The notes under the pieces are model-generated. The model had not been told where the DNA came from and did not search any database. It was given only the letters and a program-made list of their open reading frames with translations. This document shows positions 10,076-18,536 of a stretch of 64,000 nt of DNA, one piece after another; positions within the stretch are counted from its first letter, which is position 1, and each line of letters starts with the position of its first letter. The stretch comes from Cyclobacteriaceae bacterium (GTDB lineage: Bacteria; Bacteroidota; Bacteroidia; Cytophagales; Cyclobacteriaceae), in contig JAHBUB010000010.1 in the NCBI GenBank assembly GCA_019638285.1, forward strand, positions 1 to 64,000. Direction: 5' to 3'. Both the position numbers and the translations under genes were made by a program.

Positions 10076-10097
10076 CTAATAATAAACGATTGCAACC

Positions 10098-11393
10098 ATG
10101 GAAAAGGAGAAAATAGTAGTAGGACTCGACATTGGCACAACCAAGATTTGTGCAATTGTGGGGCGCAAAAATGACTTTGGTAAACTTGAAGTGCTAGGCA
10201 TGGGTAAGGCAGAATCTGAGGGTGTAATAAAAGGCATTGTTACCAATATTGACAAAACAGTATTTGCCATTGAAAAGGCAATTAAGGAAGCCAGTGATAT
10301 GGCTGGCATAGATGTAGGGGTAGTAAATGTGGGTATTGCAGGGCAGCACATTCGCAGTTCCATTCACCATGGCGGCATCACGCGTACCACAAAGGATGAT
10401 GAAATCAGCATCGAAGATGTGAATCGCCTTACCGAAGACATGTATCGCATAGTTATTCCACCAGGCAGCGAGATTATCCATGTAATGCCTCAAGATTACA
10501 TGGTGGATTACGAGGAAGATATAAAAGATCCAGTAGGCATGTCGGGTGTAAAGTTGGAGGCAGATTTTCATATCATCACTGCTCAAACAAGTGCGATCAA
10601 TAATATCAATAAATGCGTGCGCAGAGGAAATCTTGAAATTGAAGATTTAATATTAGAACCTTTGGCATCAAGCTTGGCAGTGCTCAGCGAGGAAGAAAAA
10701 GAAGCAGGTGTATGTTTGATTGATATTGGTGGCGGTACTACCGATGTCGCTATTTTTTATGATAGCATCATTCGCCATACGGCAGTTATTCCTTTCGGAG
10801 GAAATATTCTTACTACCGATATTCAGCATGGTCTAATGGTAATGGCCAAACAGGCAGAACAATTAAAAACACGTTTTGGAAAAGCCATTGCAGAAGAGGC
10901 AAGCCCAAATGAAATTGTTTCTATCCCAGGTATACGCAACAGAACTGCCAAAGAGATTTCTGTTAAAAACCTATCGCACATTATCCAAGCGCGTATGGAA
11001 GAGGTCATTGAGATGGCACACGGTGAAATAATAAACTCTGGTTTTGAAAACCGACTGGCAGGAGGTATTGTCATTACCGGTGGAGGTGCTCAGTTGAGTT
11101 GCCTGAAGCAACTGGTAGAATATATGACAGGTATGGATACACGCATTGGATATCCAAACGAACACCTGGGCAAGAGCAAGATTGAGGCAGTAAAGAGCCC
11201 TATGTACGCTACCGCAGTTGGCCTGGTACTATCAGGATTTCGCTCTCTGGATGAGCGGGATGAGCGCTACAAGGAAGCCAGGGTTGTCAAAGGAAAAGCA
11301 AAGAAAGTTACTTCATCAGATTTTTTCACCAACATTCTTAATAAAACAAAGGGATTGTTGATTGATGATCTGGATGGTAAAAATGAATACTAA
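10098..11393 (+). CDS. ftsA: cell division protein FtsA
   Basis: Actin-like ATPase that tethers FtsZ to the membrane and recruits later divisome proteins. It has 431 residues. The N-terminal phosphate-1 motif is GLDIGTTKICAIVG, phosphate-2 is LIDIGGGTTDVAIF at about 208-221, and the adenosine motif is IVITGGGAQLSCL at about 325. The SHS2/1C insertion lies between about 85 and 165. The C-terminus contains FFTNILNKTKGLLID, which fits the amphipathic membrane-targeting helix. ATG start. The ftsZ start follows 30 bases after the stop, consistent with co-transcription. Confidence 0.97.
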   Translation: MEKEKIVVGLDIGTTKICAIVGRKNDFGKLEVLGMGKAESEGVIKGIVTNIDKTVFAIEKAIKEASDMAGIDVGVVNVGIAGQHIRSSIHHGGITRTTKDDEISIEDVNRLTEDMYRIVIPPGSEIIHVMPQDYMVDYEEDIKDPVGMSGVKLEADFHIITAQTSAINNINKCVRRGNLEIEDLILEPLASSLAVLSEEEKEAGVCLIDIGGGTTDVAIFYDSIIRHTAVIPFGGNILTTDIQHGLMVMAKQAEQLKTRFGKAIAEEASPNEIVSIPGIRNRTAKEISVKNLSHIIQARMEEVIEMAHGEIINSGFENRLAGGIVITGGGAQLSCLKQLVEYMTGMDTRIGYPNEHLGKSKIEAVKSPMYATAVGLVLSGFRSLDERDERYKEARVVKGKAKKVTSSDFFTNILNKTKGLLIDDLDGKNEY

Positions 11394-11423
11394 AAAAGAA
11401 CTAACCACTAAACAATTATCGTC

Positions 11424-13055
11424 ATGTCTGGAATAGCTTACAAATTCGAGCTCCCCAAACACCACCAATCTATTATTAAGGTAATAGGCATTGGGGGTGG
11501 GGGAAGTAATGCGGTCAACCACATGTTTAGACAAGGCATCAAAGATGTCGAGTTTGTCGTGTGCAATACCGATGCGCAAGCACTTAACAGTAGCCCAATA
11601 CCTTATAAACTTCAAATTGGTGCAAACCTGACCGAAGGGTTAGGATGCGGTGCCAACCCTGAGGTAGGTCGCGCGGCTGCAGTAGAAAGCAAAGATCAAA
11701 TCCGTGAAATGCTGGCAGGCACCAAAATGGTATTTGTCACCGCAGGAATGGGTGGAGGTACAGGTACCGGAGCAGCTCCTGTATTGGCAAAAATTGCCAA
11801 GGACATGGATATCCTTACAGTGGGTATTGTAACAGTTCCGTTTCTTTTTGAAGGCAAGAAAAAACTAGCCCAGGCACAAATAGGAATTGAAGCACTTCGT
11901 GCCAGTTGTGATACAGTGTTGGTAATACTCAATGACAAGCTGAGAGAGATTTATGGCAACCTCTCTATCGGTCAGGCTTTTGCGCAAGCAGATAATGTAT
12001 TGACGACAGCGGCAAAAGGAATAGCTGAGATCATTACGTTGACAGGATATGTTAACGTTGACTTCCAGGATGTGCGCACTGTCATGCACAACGCGGGTGC
12101 TGCTGTAATGGGTTCTGCTGAAACACGGGGAGAAAACAGAGCCAAGCTTGCGGCAGAACAATCATTGGCTTCGCCTTTGTTGGATAACCGAGACATTATG
12201 GGCGCAAAGAGAATATTGCTTTCCATTATTTCCGGAGAGGAAGCAGAACTTCAAATGGATGAACTGAGTGAGATCACAGAGTACATTCAGGAGCAGGCAG
12301 GTGATGAAGCTGAAGTTATCTTTGGTCATGGTGTAGACCCTTCCCTTGGTGATAGAATACGGGTTACGGTTATTGCAACGGACTTTGCGGCAGACACTAT
12401 AATAAACAGAGCGGAAGCGCAAAAGAAAGTACTTGATCTTGACCGGGCACAGAGCAATTTGTTTGAACCAATTGATAATTCTGTTAACCAAAGAGATGAT
12501 GAGGTCGAACTCAAGTCTTCAGAAAAGGTGAGGCCAATGTTGAATATACCCACTGAGAGGCCCCTTGAGAAAATGAAAGAGACTCCTGAAAAGAGGAGAG
12601 AAGAGAACGAGGAAAAAGAAGAGAGGAGCTATACGTTTACACTGTTTGAGAAGAAGGAAGAACCTGTGCAGAATAGAACCTTGTTTGACAGAACAGAAGA
12701 AGAAGACGAAGGAGAGGAGAGCTTGTTCGGTATAGATGAAGATGAGTTTGAACATGGCAATGAAGTTTCATCAGATCAAGTACTCAATGAAGAGGGTATG
12801 ATGGAATATCGAAAAACAAAGGAAAGGCTTCAACAGCAGGCGAAGGACAGAAGAGAAAAGCTGAAAGCATCCAAAAAGCATGAAATGACCAAAGAAGAAT
12901 TTAATGAAAAATGGTCGTTACCAGCTTATCTGCGCAGGGGTGTTAAGATGAGCAATGTGCCTCATTCCTCAGAACCCTACATATCGCGATACAATTTGAA
13001 TGACGAGAACAGCTTGTTAGGCAACAATAAGTTTTTGCATGACAATGTAGATTAG
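11424..13055 (+). CDS. ftsZ: cell division GTPase FtsZ
   Basis: Tubulin-like GTPase that forms the Z ring. It has 543 residues, clearly longer than the 383 of E. coli. The GTPase core (about 15-325) has the tubulin signature GGGTGTG at 110-116 and NTDAQAL at 48-54. A long charged linker (about 330-495, rich in Glu, Lys and Arg) leads to LPAYLRRGVKM at 499-509, matching the conserved C-terminal peptide that binds FtsA. A further 34 residues follow, ending GNNKFLHDNVD, so the FtsA-binding peptide is internal. It is the last gene of the cluster; a terminator lies about 170 bases downstream. Confidence 0.98.
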   Translation: MSGIAYKFELPKHHQSIIKVIGIGGGGSNAVNHMFRQGIKDVEFVVCNTDAQALNSSPIPYKLQIGANLTEGLGCGANPEVGRAAAVESKDQIREMLAGTKMVFVTAGMGGGTGTGAAPVLAKIAKDMDILTVGIVTVPFLFEGKKKLAQAQIGIEALRASCDTVLVILNDKLREIYGNLSIGQAFAQADNVLTTAAKGIAEIITLTGYVNVDFQDVRTVMHNAGAAVMGSAETRGENRAKLAAEQSLASPLLDNRDIMGAKRILLSIISGEEAELQMDELSEITEYIQEQAGDEAEVIFGHGVDPSLGDRIRVTVIATDFAADTIINRAEAQKKVLDLDRAQSNLFEPIDNSVNQRDDEVELKSSEKVRPMLNIPTERPLEKMKETPEKRREENEEKEERSYTFTLFEKKEEPVQNRTLFDRTEEEDEGEESLFGIDEDEFEHGNEVSSDQVLNEEGMMEYRKTKERLQQQAKDRREKLKASKKHEMTKEEFNEKWSLPAYLRRGVKMSNVPHSSEPYISRYNLNDENSLLGNNKFLHDNVD

Positions 13056-13227
13056 TATCAATTCAGACATGACGATTTATTTAGTGGTTAAATGAATCCA
13101 AAGAAATGGCATTCCCGGTCACGACAGGTTTTTACTCCATTCGTAGTGGTTGTTGGTGGTAAATATTTTTTGCCGGTGCCGGGATGCCTTATTTTTTAAA
13201 CTGTAGTAACCCATTTTTTTAAACTTG
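13056..13227 (+). other. structured 3' region after ftsZ, possible RNA element
   Basis: There is no protein-coding frame here. A bulged inverted repeat joins GGCATTCCCGGTCAC near 13107 with GTGCCGGGATGCC near 13175; the left arm has two extra T residues. The right arm is followed by a T-rich run. It could be a first, weaker terminator, a 3' UTR structure, or a small RNA ending at the hairpin at 13228. The evidence does not separate these. Confidence 0.3.
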
Positions 13228-13258
13228 AAACACCCCGACTAGTCGGGGTGTTTTGTTT
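13228..13258 (+). terminator. rho-independent terminator after ftsZ
   Basis: A perfect palindrome at 13228-13253 has arms AAACACCCCGACT and AGTCGGGGTGTTT, so up to 13 base pairs (11 with a CTAG loop), and is followed by a T-rich run (TTTTGTTT). It ends the dcw transcript, and the symmetry would allow it to work in both directions. Confidence 0.85.
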
Positions 13259-13305
13259 AGGTGTAGCAAATGGCTATTTTTTTACCTCAAAATGAAGCAT
13301 TCCAC

Positions 13306-13333
13306 TTGATGTAACAGAATAATCTTAATTTTG
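13306..13333 (+). promoter_or_regulatory. Bacteroidota-type promoter upstream of the 13470 hydrolase gene
   Basis: TTG at 13306-13308, then exactly 17 bases, then TAATTTTG at 13326-13333. This fits the TTG-N17-TAnnTTTG consensus of the Bacteroidota housekeeping sigma factor. The expected start is near 13340, giving a leader of about 130 bases. It lies just after the ftsZ terminator, so the hydrolase gene is a separate transcription unit. Confidence 0.65.
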
Positions 13334-13469
13334 CATACTATGCATGCGAATAGGTTGTAGCTCAAGCCGATCCTTTGTTCTAATCAAGTTGAACTTATGT
13401 CCGTGCATTAGTGAGCTACTAAATGAATAAAACCCATTTCGTTATCTTTACTCATCTAACCTGTGCATC

Positions 13470-14465
13470 ATGTCCAAACGCCAAGTTCTCATTACCTTTC
13501 CTATACTTCTGTTATTAGGAGTTTACTTCCTGGGTCCTGAACCCGAAAAACCTAAATTTGATTTGGTCATGCCTGCGATTCCAACCGATCCTGATCAGTT
13601 AGAATCCTTTGTAACAGAAAATGAAGCAAAGCACAAAGTGAAACCTGATAATGAAGCGAGGATAGTATGGTTAGATAGCAGCCGTCAGAAAACTGAATAT
13701 AGCGTAGTGTATTTACATGGCTTCTCTGCTTCGCAGAAGGAGGGAGATCCTGTGCATAAGGATTTTGCTAAGAAGTTTGGGTGTAACCTGTACCTGCCCC
13801 GGTTGTCAGATCATGGTATAGACACTACGGAACAGCTTTTATATTTTACTGCAGATAGGTTGTGGGAGAGTGCCAAGGAGGCGTTGGCAATAGGTAAAGC
13901 CATTGGCAACAAAGTAATACTTATGAGCACTTCAACAGGAGGCACAATGGCATTGATGCTTGCCGCAGAATACCCGGATGATGTGTATGCCCTTATTAAC
14001 ATGTCGCCCAATATCGAAATCAATGATCCCAGTGCTTTTATGCTGAACAACCCGTGGGGGTTGCAAGTTGCTAGAATGGTGATTGGTAGCGACTATCAGG
14101 AAATCGATTACAAGCCAGAGCGATTGCCCTACTGGAATGCAAAATACAGATTAGAGTCGCTTACCCAATTACAAGAACTGCTGGAAGATAAAATGAATAG
14201 GAAAACTTTTAGTAGGGTAACTCAGCCGTCTCTGACCTTATATTATTATAAAGATGAGCAGCATCAGGACCCTACGGTAAAAGTGAGCGCCATATTAAGA
14301 ATGAATGAAGAATTGGGAACTCCTGCGGCATTGAAGGAAGCTATCGCCATCCCGGATGTAGGTGCCCATGTGATTGGATCTTACCTGGTATCTAAAGACT
14401 TGAAGTCGGTGGAAAAGGCAATCAATGCTTTTGCGGAGCAGAAATTGGGTTTGAAACCACAGTAG
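13470..14465 (+). CDS. membrane-anchored alpha/beta hydrolase, esterase/lipase-like
   Basis: Predicted serine hydrolase of 331 residues. One hydrophobic segment at about 7-22 (ITFPILLLLGVYFLG) is a signal anchor, so the enzyme probably faces the periplasm. The alpha/beta hydrolase pattern is visible: the oxyanion-hole strand VVYLHGFSAS, the nucleophile elbow STSTGG (Ser at about 154), a candidate acid in YKDEQHQDP and a candidate His in DVGAHVIG. The elbow departs from the usual GxSxG because the first Gly is Ser. The overall pattern resembles carboxylesterases and monoacylglycerol lipases; the substrate is unknown. It stands alone, with its own promoter upstream and a palindromic element downstream. 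Confidence 0.75.
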   Translation: MSKRQVLITFPILLLLGVYFLGPEPEKPKFDLVMPAIPTDPDQLESFVTENEAKHKVKPDNEARIVWLDSSRQKTEYSVVYLHGFSASQKEGDPVHKDFAKKFGCNLYLPRLSDHGIDTTEQLLYFTADRLWESAKEALAIGKAIGNKVILMSTSTGGTMALMLAAEYPDDVYALINMSPNIEINDPSAFMLNNPWGLQVARMVIGSDYQEIDYKPERLPYWNAKYRLESLTQLQELLEDKMNRKTFSRVTQPSLTLYYYKDEQHQDPTVKVSAILRMNEELGTPAALKEAIAIPDVGAHVIGSYLVSKDLKSVEKAINAFAEQKLGLKPQ

Positions 14466-14498
14466 TCTGGGAATTTGAATACTTTAGTCAATATCTTT

Positions 14499-14572
14499 TA
14501 ACCACTAAGGACACAAAGGTTCCGCAAAGCTCACAAAGTATTTCTCTGTGTACCTTGTGCTCTTTGTGGTTA
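14499..14572. repeat. imperfect palindromic element between convergent genes
   Basis: The 74-base segment starts TAACCAC and ends GTGGTTA. Its arms pair through AAGGACACAAAGG on the left against CCTTGTGCTCTTTG on the right. It sits between the 3' ends of the hydrolase gene and kdsB, where it could serve as a two-way terminator. A related, longer element with the same AACCAC / ACAAAG / TCTGTGT vocabulary lies at 58491-58634, so this looks like a dispersed family, not a unique hairpin. Confidence 0.7.
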
Positions 14573-14594
14573 GCCTTTTGTTCAAAGTGCGTGA

Positions 14595-15338
14595 TTATGT
14601 TTTAACCCTCAACTTGATTGCCCGTTCCAAATCCTCCGGAGTATCGATGCCCATCGATTCAATATCTGTTTCTGCCACCTTAATGGTAAAGCCATTCTCA
14701 ATCCAGCGAAGTTGTTCTAAGGATTCTGCAAGTTCTAGAGAGGAGGGGGTAAGCTGCGTGATTTTACTGAGAATATCGGACCGGTAGCCATACATCCCAA
14801 TGTGTTTGTAATAAGCATGGTTGTCAAACCAGTCCTCTTTTGGAATGTTCCTCAAATGGGGCAACGGACTTCTGCTAAAGTAAATGGCTTCATTTTTAGC
14901 ATTGCGAATTACCTTTACAATATTGCTGTTGTGGAGTGCGTCAGGATCTGTGATTTTTTTAATGAGTGTTGCCAACTCCGCTTTGCCATCCAGTAACGAA
15001 GCCAACAAATCAATTTGTCGGGGATCAATGAATGGTTCATCACCCTGTATGTTGATCGCATAATCAAATTGTACATTCGATAAAGTCAACGCCTCAGCAC
15101 AACGATCGGTACCGCTCACGTGATACTCGGAAGTCATGCATACTTCACCTCCTTTATTTTTTACATGATCGTAAATTTTCTGGTTGTCAGTAGCCACAAT
15201 TACCCGATCCAGTTGAGTCGATTTTTTGGCCTGGCTGTACACCCATTCAATCATGGTTTGTCCTGCGATATCCGCCAGGGGCTTGGCAGGAAAGCGAGTA
15301 GATGCGTAACGAGCAGGAATTATTCCAACAATTTTCAT
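14595..15338 (-). CDS. kdsB: 3-deoxy-manno-octulosonate cytidylyltransferase KdsB
   Basis: Cytosolic enzyme that activates Kdo as CMP-Kdo for transfer to lipid A. It has 247 residues, normal size. Motifs: IIPARYASTRFPAKPL at the N-terminus (CTP binding), VATDN, SGTDRCAEA, NIQGDEPF and FSRSPLPH. The ATG start overlaps the end of the upstream nfeD-like gene by four bases, so the two are co-transcribed. Together with the lpx genes at 33-37 kb it shows that the organism makes a Kdo-containing LPS core. Confidence 0.97.
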   Translation of the reverse strand: MKIVGIIPARYASTRFPAKPLADIAGQTMIEWVYSQAKKSTQLDRVIVATDNQKIYDHVKNKGGEVCMTSEYHVSGTDRCAEALTLSNVQFDYAINIQGDEPFIDPRQIDLLASLLDGKAELATLIKKITDPDALHNSNIVKVIRNAKNEAIYFSRSPLPHLRNIPKEDWFDNHAYYKHIGMYGYRSDILSKITQLTPSSLELAESLEQLRWIENGFTIKVAETDIESMGIDTPEDLERAIKLRVKT

Positions 15339-16681
15339 GCAGTCACTTTTCTTACCCTCAGCGTAGAGCCTTCAATTTCAAGTACCTTTACCATATCTCC
15401 TTTTTCAATATAGTCACCACGGGAAAAAGCATCATAAATCTGGCCTTCAATCATTATTTTGCCGCTGGGTCGTAATACGGTATATGCGGTACCTGTTTTC
15501 CCTACCAGGTCCATGCCAGTATTAAAATTAGAAGTATATCCTTCAGATTGAGCTTGGGTGTCTGTTAAAGAAATTCTCTTGAAAAAGCTGGAATGGCTTA
15601 AACGCACTCCTCCCACGAATAACAAAACCACTCCGCCAGTAAGCCCGCCAAAGATGGCAAGAGAGGCGATAATGAGGTCATTCACAGGCACCATTTCAAA
15701 ATTGAAAAAATCATTGTTGACCATGATTAACACCATCGAACCAACAGTCATGGCAATACCAGCAATGCCGGCCACGCCAAATCCTGGTATCACGAACACT
15801 TCTAATAGAATTAAGATGATACCAACAAACAAAGCAATGATCTCCCAGTTCTGAGCCAACCCATTAAGGTAATAGGGAACCAGATAAAGTATCAAGGCGG
15901 TGATAGAAGCCAAAATAGGAAATCCTACTCCAGGGGTCTGTAATTCAAAATACAATCCACCCAGAATGACGAGAATGAGAATGCCGCTAATAAAAGGGTT
16001 GAGGAAAAAGGCAATGACTTTCTCCACGCTGCTGATTTCAAACCGTATCAACTCATAGTCGGGCACACCATTTCGTTGAAGTATATCATCGATGGATGAC
16101 ACTTGTGCTTCACAATAGCCATATTTTAAAGCCTCCTTGGTGGTGAAGGTGATTACACTGCCTTCTGTGGTAATGCCGTCAATAGCGATGCGTTCATCTA
16201 CCATTCCTTCTGCGATGCGTGGATCCCTGCCGTTGTGTTCTGCGGTAGATCGCATAATGGATCTCATATAAGATTGATACTTGTCTGGGGCGGCCTCTCC
16301 AGTTCCCCCCTGTACTACTGTGGCTGCCCCGATAGTGGCCCCGGAAGCCATATAAATGCTGTCGCAGGCAATTGAAATAAGGGCTCCGGCAGAGGCGGCA
16401 TCCTTATTAATAAACACCCAAATGGGTACTTTTAAGTCGAGAATACGATCTACAATATCTTTTGAATCGGTGAGTACCCCACCGTAAGTGTCCATTTCTA
16501 CGATTACATAATCCGCTTCTATTTTTTCTGCATTATCCAGAGCCAAATTCACATACCGCGACATTCTGGGGTCTATTTCAGCCTTAATTTCCATTACCAT
16601 CACCTTTGGCTTCGTTTGCCCATAAGACATCAATGGACCAAGGGTCCAAAGCATGGAAAATACGATCATTAATTTCTTCAT
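15335..16681 (-). CDS. NfeD-family membrane-bound serine protease (ClpP-like, long form)
   Basis: The 448-residue protein has a signal peptide (about 1-21), a ClpP-class protease domain (about 25-210), four to five hydrophobic segments (about 225-365) and a C-terminal soluble OB-fold NfeD domain (about 375-448). The likely catalytic Ser is in DAASAGALIS (about residue 96) and the Lys partner in PDKYQSYMRS. The long form with a protease domain is known to cleave stomatin-like proteins; no stomatin gene is visible nearby, unlike the common pairing. The ATG start at 16681 is clear. kdsB follows with a four-base overlap. Confidence 0.9.
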   Translation of the reverse strand: MKKLMIVFSMLWTLGPLMSYGQTKPKVMVMEIKAEIDPRMSRYVNLALDNAEKIEADYVIVEMDTYGGVLTDSKDIVDRILDLKVPIWVFINKDAASAGALISIACDSIYMASGATIGAATVVQGGTGEAAPDKYQSYMRSIMRSTAEHNGRDPRIAEGMVDERIAIDGITTEGSVITFTTKEALKYGYCEAQVSSIDDILQRNGVPDYELIRFEISSVEKVIAFFLNPFISGILILVILGGLYFELQTPGVGFPILASITALILYLVPYYLNGLAQNWEIIALFVGIILILLEVFVIPGFGVAGIAGIAMTVGSMVLIMVNNDFFNFEMVPVNDLIIASLAIFGGLTGGVVLLFVGGVRLSHSSFFKRISLTDTQAQSEGYTSNFNTGMDLVGKTGTAYTVLRPSGKIMIEGQIYDAFSRGDYIEKGDMVKVLEIEGSTLRVRKVTA

Positions 16682-16778
16682 CGTTATTAAGCTGATTAAC
16701 TTGCATAAAGTTACCCAAAACTGGCATGAATTTGTTAGCGGTTATGCGGAATTGGTATTTTTTCAACTTGAATAGATT

Positions 16779-17765
16779 ATGATAAAATTCATTTTTTTGG
16801 TTGCTCACCTGTGGATAACCCCGAATTACTCCTTTCCATCAGACTCTCTTAGATTGGAAACTATCAATGGGAAGCCTTTTGTCATTCACCGTGTGGATGA
16901 GCAGGAGACATTGTATAGCATTTCGAGAAGGTATGGTACATCCATATCACAGATTTTAGAATATAATAAGGAAGCAGATGCAGGTCTTAGTGTGGGACAA
17001 ATTCTAAGGATACCTTATGTGAAACGGGCTGTAGTCGTTCAATCAAGTAAGGATTACCATACGGTAGGTCCGGGGGAAACACTATTTTCTATTTCAAGGC
17101 TTTACAACCTTTCGGTGGATGACCTGAAGTCGATGAATAACCTTTCAGCCAATGCTTTATCAGTAGGGCAACAATTGCGAATTAAAAATAGCAGCTCAAC
17201 CGTTACCGTTCAACCAGAGGTAAGGTCCACCACGGTAATTGGTTACCACAGCGTAGCACCACAGGAAACGCTCTATGCGATTGCCCGCGAGTATGGTGTA
17301 ACCGTGCAGCAATTAAAGGAGTGGAACAAAATGGAAGGAAGCAATCTTGAAATTGGGCAACTGATACGCGTGGCGGCACCGGGGGTGAAGGATATTGTGG
17401 ACACACCGGTGGACAGCACGCCAAAGATTGTAACTCCTGCGGTTGAACAGCCCAGGGAAACGGTTGTAAAAATTTCGGAGAATGTAGCAGGTACTGATGA
17501 AATAAAGGAGTCGGGATTGGCAGAATTAATTGAGGGTACCGATGGAAACAGAAAATATTTGGCACTGCACCGTACCGCCAAGCCAGGTACAATTCTTAAA
17601 GTAAGGAATGAGCTTAATAACCGTGAAGTCTTTGTCAGGGTGGTGGGGCCATTGCCAGCGACTAGTGTAAATGATAAGATTATTATAAAAATCTCGAAAT
17701 CTGCATTTGATCGTTTGGGTGGGATTGACTCCAAATTCAGAGCAGAGGTGACTTACTACAAGTAA
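16779..17765 (+). CDS. secreted triple-LysM peptidoglycan-binding protein with C-terminal barrel-like domain
   Basis: The 328-residue protein has a short N-terminal signal sequence and three LysM repeats: about 36-80 (VDEQETLYSISRRYGTS), 88-132 (GPGETLFSISRLYNLS) and 146-192 (APQETLYAIAREYGVT). LysM binds N-acetylglucosamine in peptidoglycan. A Pro/Thr/Val linker leads to a C-terminal domain at about 245-328 that resembles the double-psi barrel of RlpA-like proteins (ALHRTAKPGTILKVRN, then VVGPLPA). No catalytic residue is obvious, so a structural or scaffold role in the wall is as likely as lytic activity. The downstream gene starts 3 bases after the stop. Confidence 0.85.
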   Translation: MIKFIFLVAHLWITPNYSFPSDSLRLETINGKPFVIHRVDEQETLYSISRRYGTSISQILEYNKEADAGLSVGQILRIPYVKRAVVVQSSKDYHTVGPGETLFSISRLYNLSVDDLKSMNNLSANALSVGQQLRIKNSSSTVTVQPEVRSTTVIGYHSVAPQETLYAIAREYGVTVQQLKEWNKMEGSNLEIGQLIRVAAPGVKDIVDTPVDSTPKIVTPAVEQPRETVVKISENVAGTDEIKESGLAELIEGTDGNRKYLALHRTAKPGTILKVRNELNNREVFVRVVGPLPATSVNDKIIIKISKSAFDRLGGIDSKFRAEVTYYK

Positions 17766-17768
17766 TCG

Positions 17769-18536
17769 GTGAACTTTCAAGAGCTTAAGTCCTTTCTTGA
17801 TGAAAGAGTTGTTATTTATAACCAACTCGACTTTATTGAGAACGACCCAATCTCGATTCCGCATGGTTATTCAAAGAAACAGGATATTGAAATAGCTGGC
17901 TTTTTCGCAGCCACATTGGCCTGGGGCCAGAGAGTGACCATTATTAAAAAGAGCAAGGAATTGTTTGCCTTGATGGACAACGCCCCGCATGACTTTATGA
18001 TGAATCATAATTTGCGAGACTTAAAAGTTTTTGAACAATTTAAGCATCGGACTTTTAACAGTACAGACTGCCTTTATTTCATTCGGTTTTTAAGCGAGCA
18101 CTATAGGAAGAATGACTCTTTGGAATCGGCATTTCCTGTAAGTAAAGAGGATGCAGATGTAGAGCGTGCGCTTATCCACTTTCACAACTATTTCTTTGGT
18201 CTCGAAGACTATCCGCCCCGAACCAAAAAGCACGTGGCCACTCCGACAAGAAAATCTGCTTGTAAACGCATTAATATGTTTCTGCGATGGATGGTGAGAA
18301 AAGATAAAAACGGAGTGGACTTTGGTCTTTGGAATGCGATTACACCTAGTCAACTTATTTGCCCTTGCGACCTTCATGTAGAGCGGGTGGCAAGAAAACT
18401 AAAATTAATAAATCGTAAACCTTTGGATTGGCTTACCGCTGTGGAATTGACAACAGCGCTGAAAAAATTTGATCCGCAGGATCCTGTAAAGTATGACTTT
18501 GCTCTTTTTGGATTGGGAATTGAAGAGCGGTACTAA
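17769..18536 (+). CDS. TIGR02757/DUF2400 family protein
   Basis: 255 residues matching the family I know as DUF2400 (TIGR02757), found mostly in Bacteroidota and of unknown function. Recognisable stretches are IAGFFAATLAWGQR, YPPRTKKHVATP, KRINMFLRWMVR and PCDLHVERVARKL. The family has been noted to resemble helix-hairpin-helix DNA glycosylases, but I see no catalytic signature. The start is a GTG, 3 bases after the LysM gene, so the two are likely co-transcribed. It is convergent with pyrE, with no gap between the stop codons. Confidence 0.85.
   Translation: MNFQELKSFLDERVVIYNQLDFIENDPISIPHGYSKKQDIEIAGFFAATLAWGQRVTIIKKSKELFALMDNAPHDFMMNHNLRDLKVFEQFKHRTFNSTDCLYFIRFLSEHYRKNDSLESAFPVSKEDADVERALIHFHNYFFGLEDYPPRTKKHVATPTRKSACKRINMFLRWMVRKDKNGVDFGLWNAITPSQLICPCDLHVERVARKLKLINRKPLDWLTAVELTTALKKFDPQDPVKYDFALFGLGIEERY

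Noticed and set aside
9993-10097. Missing small gene between ftsQ and ftsA
   Set aside because: The 105 bases are AT-rich repeats with frequent stops in all frames.
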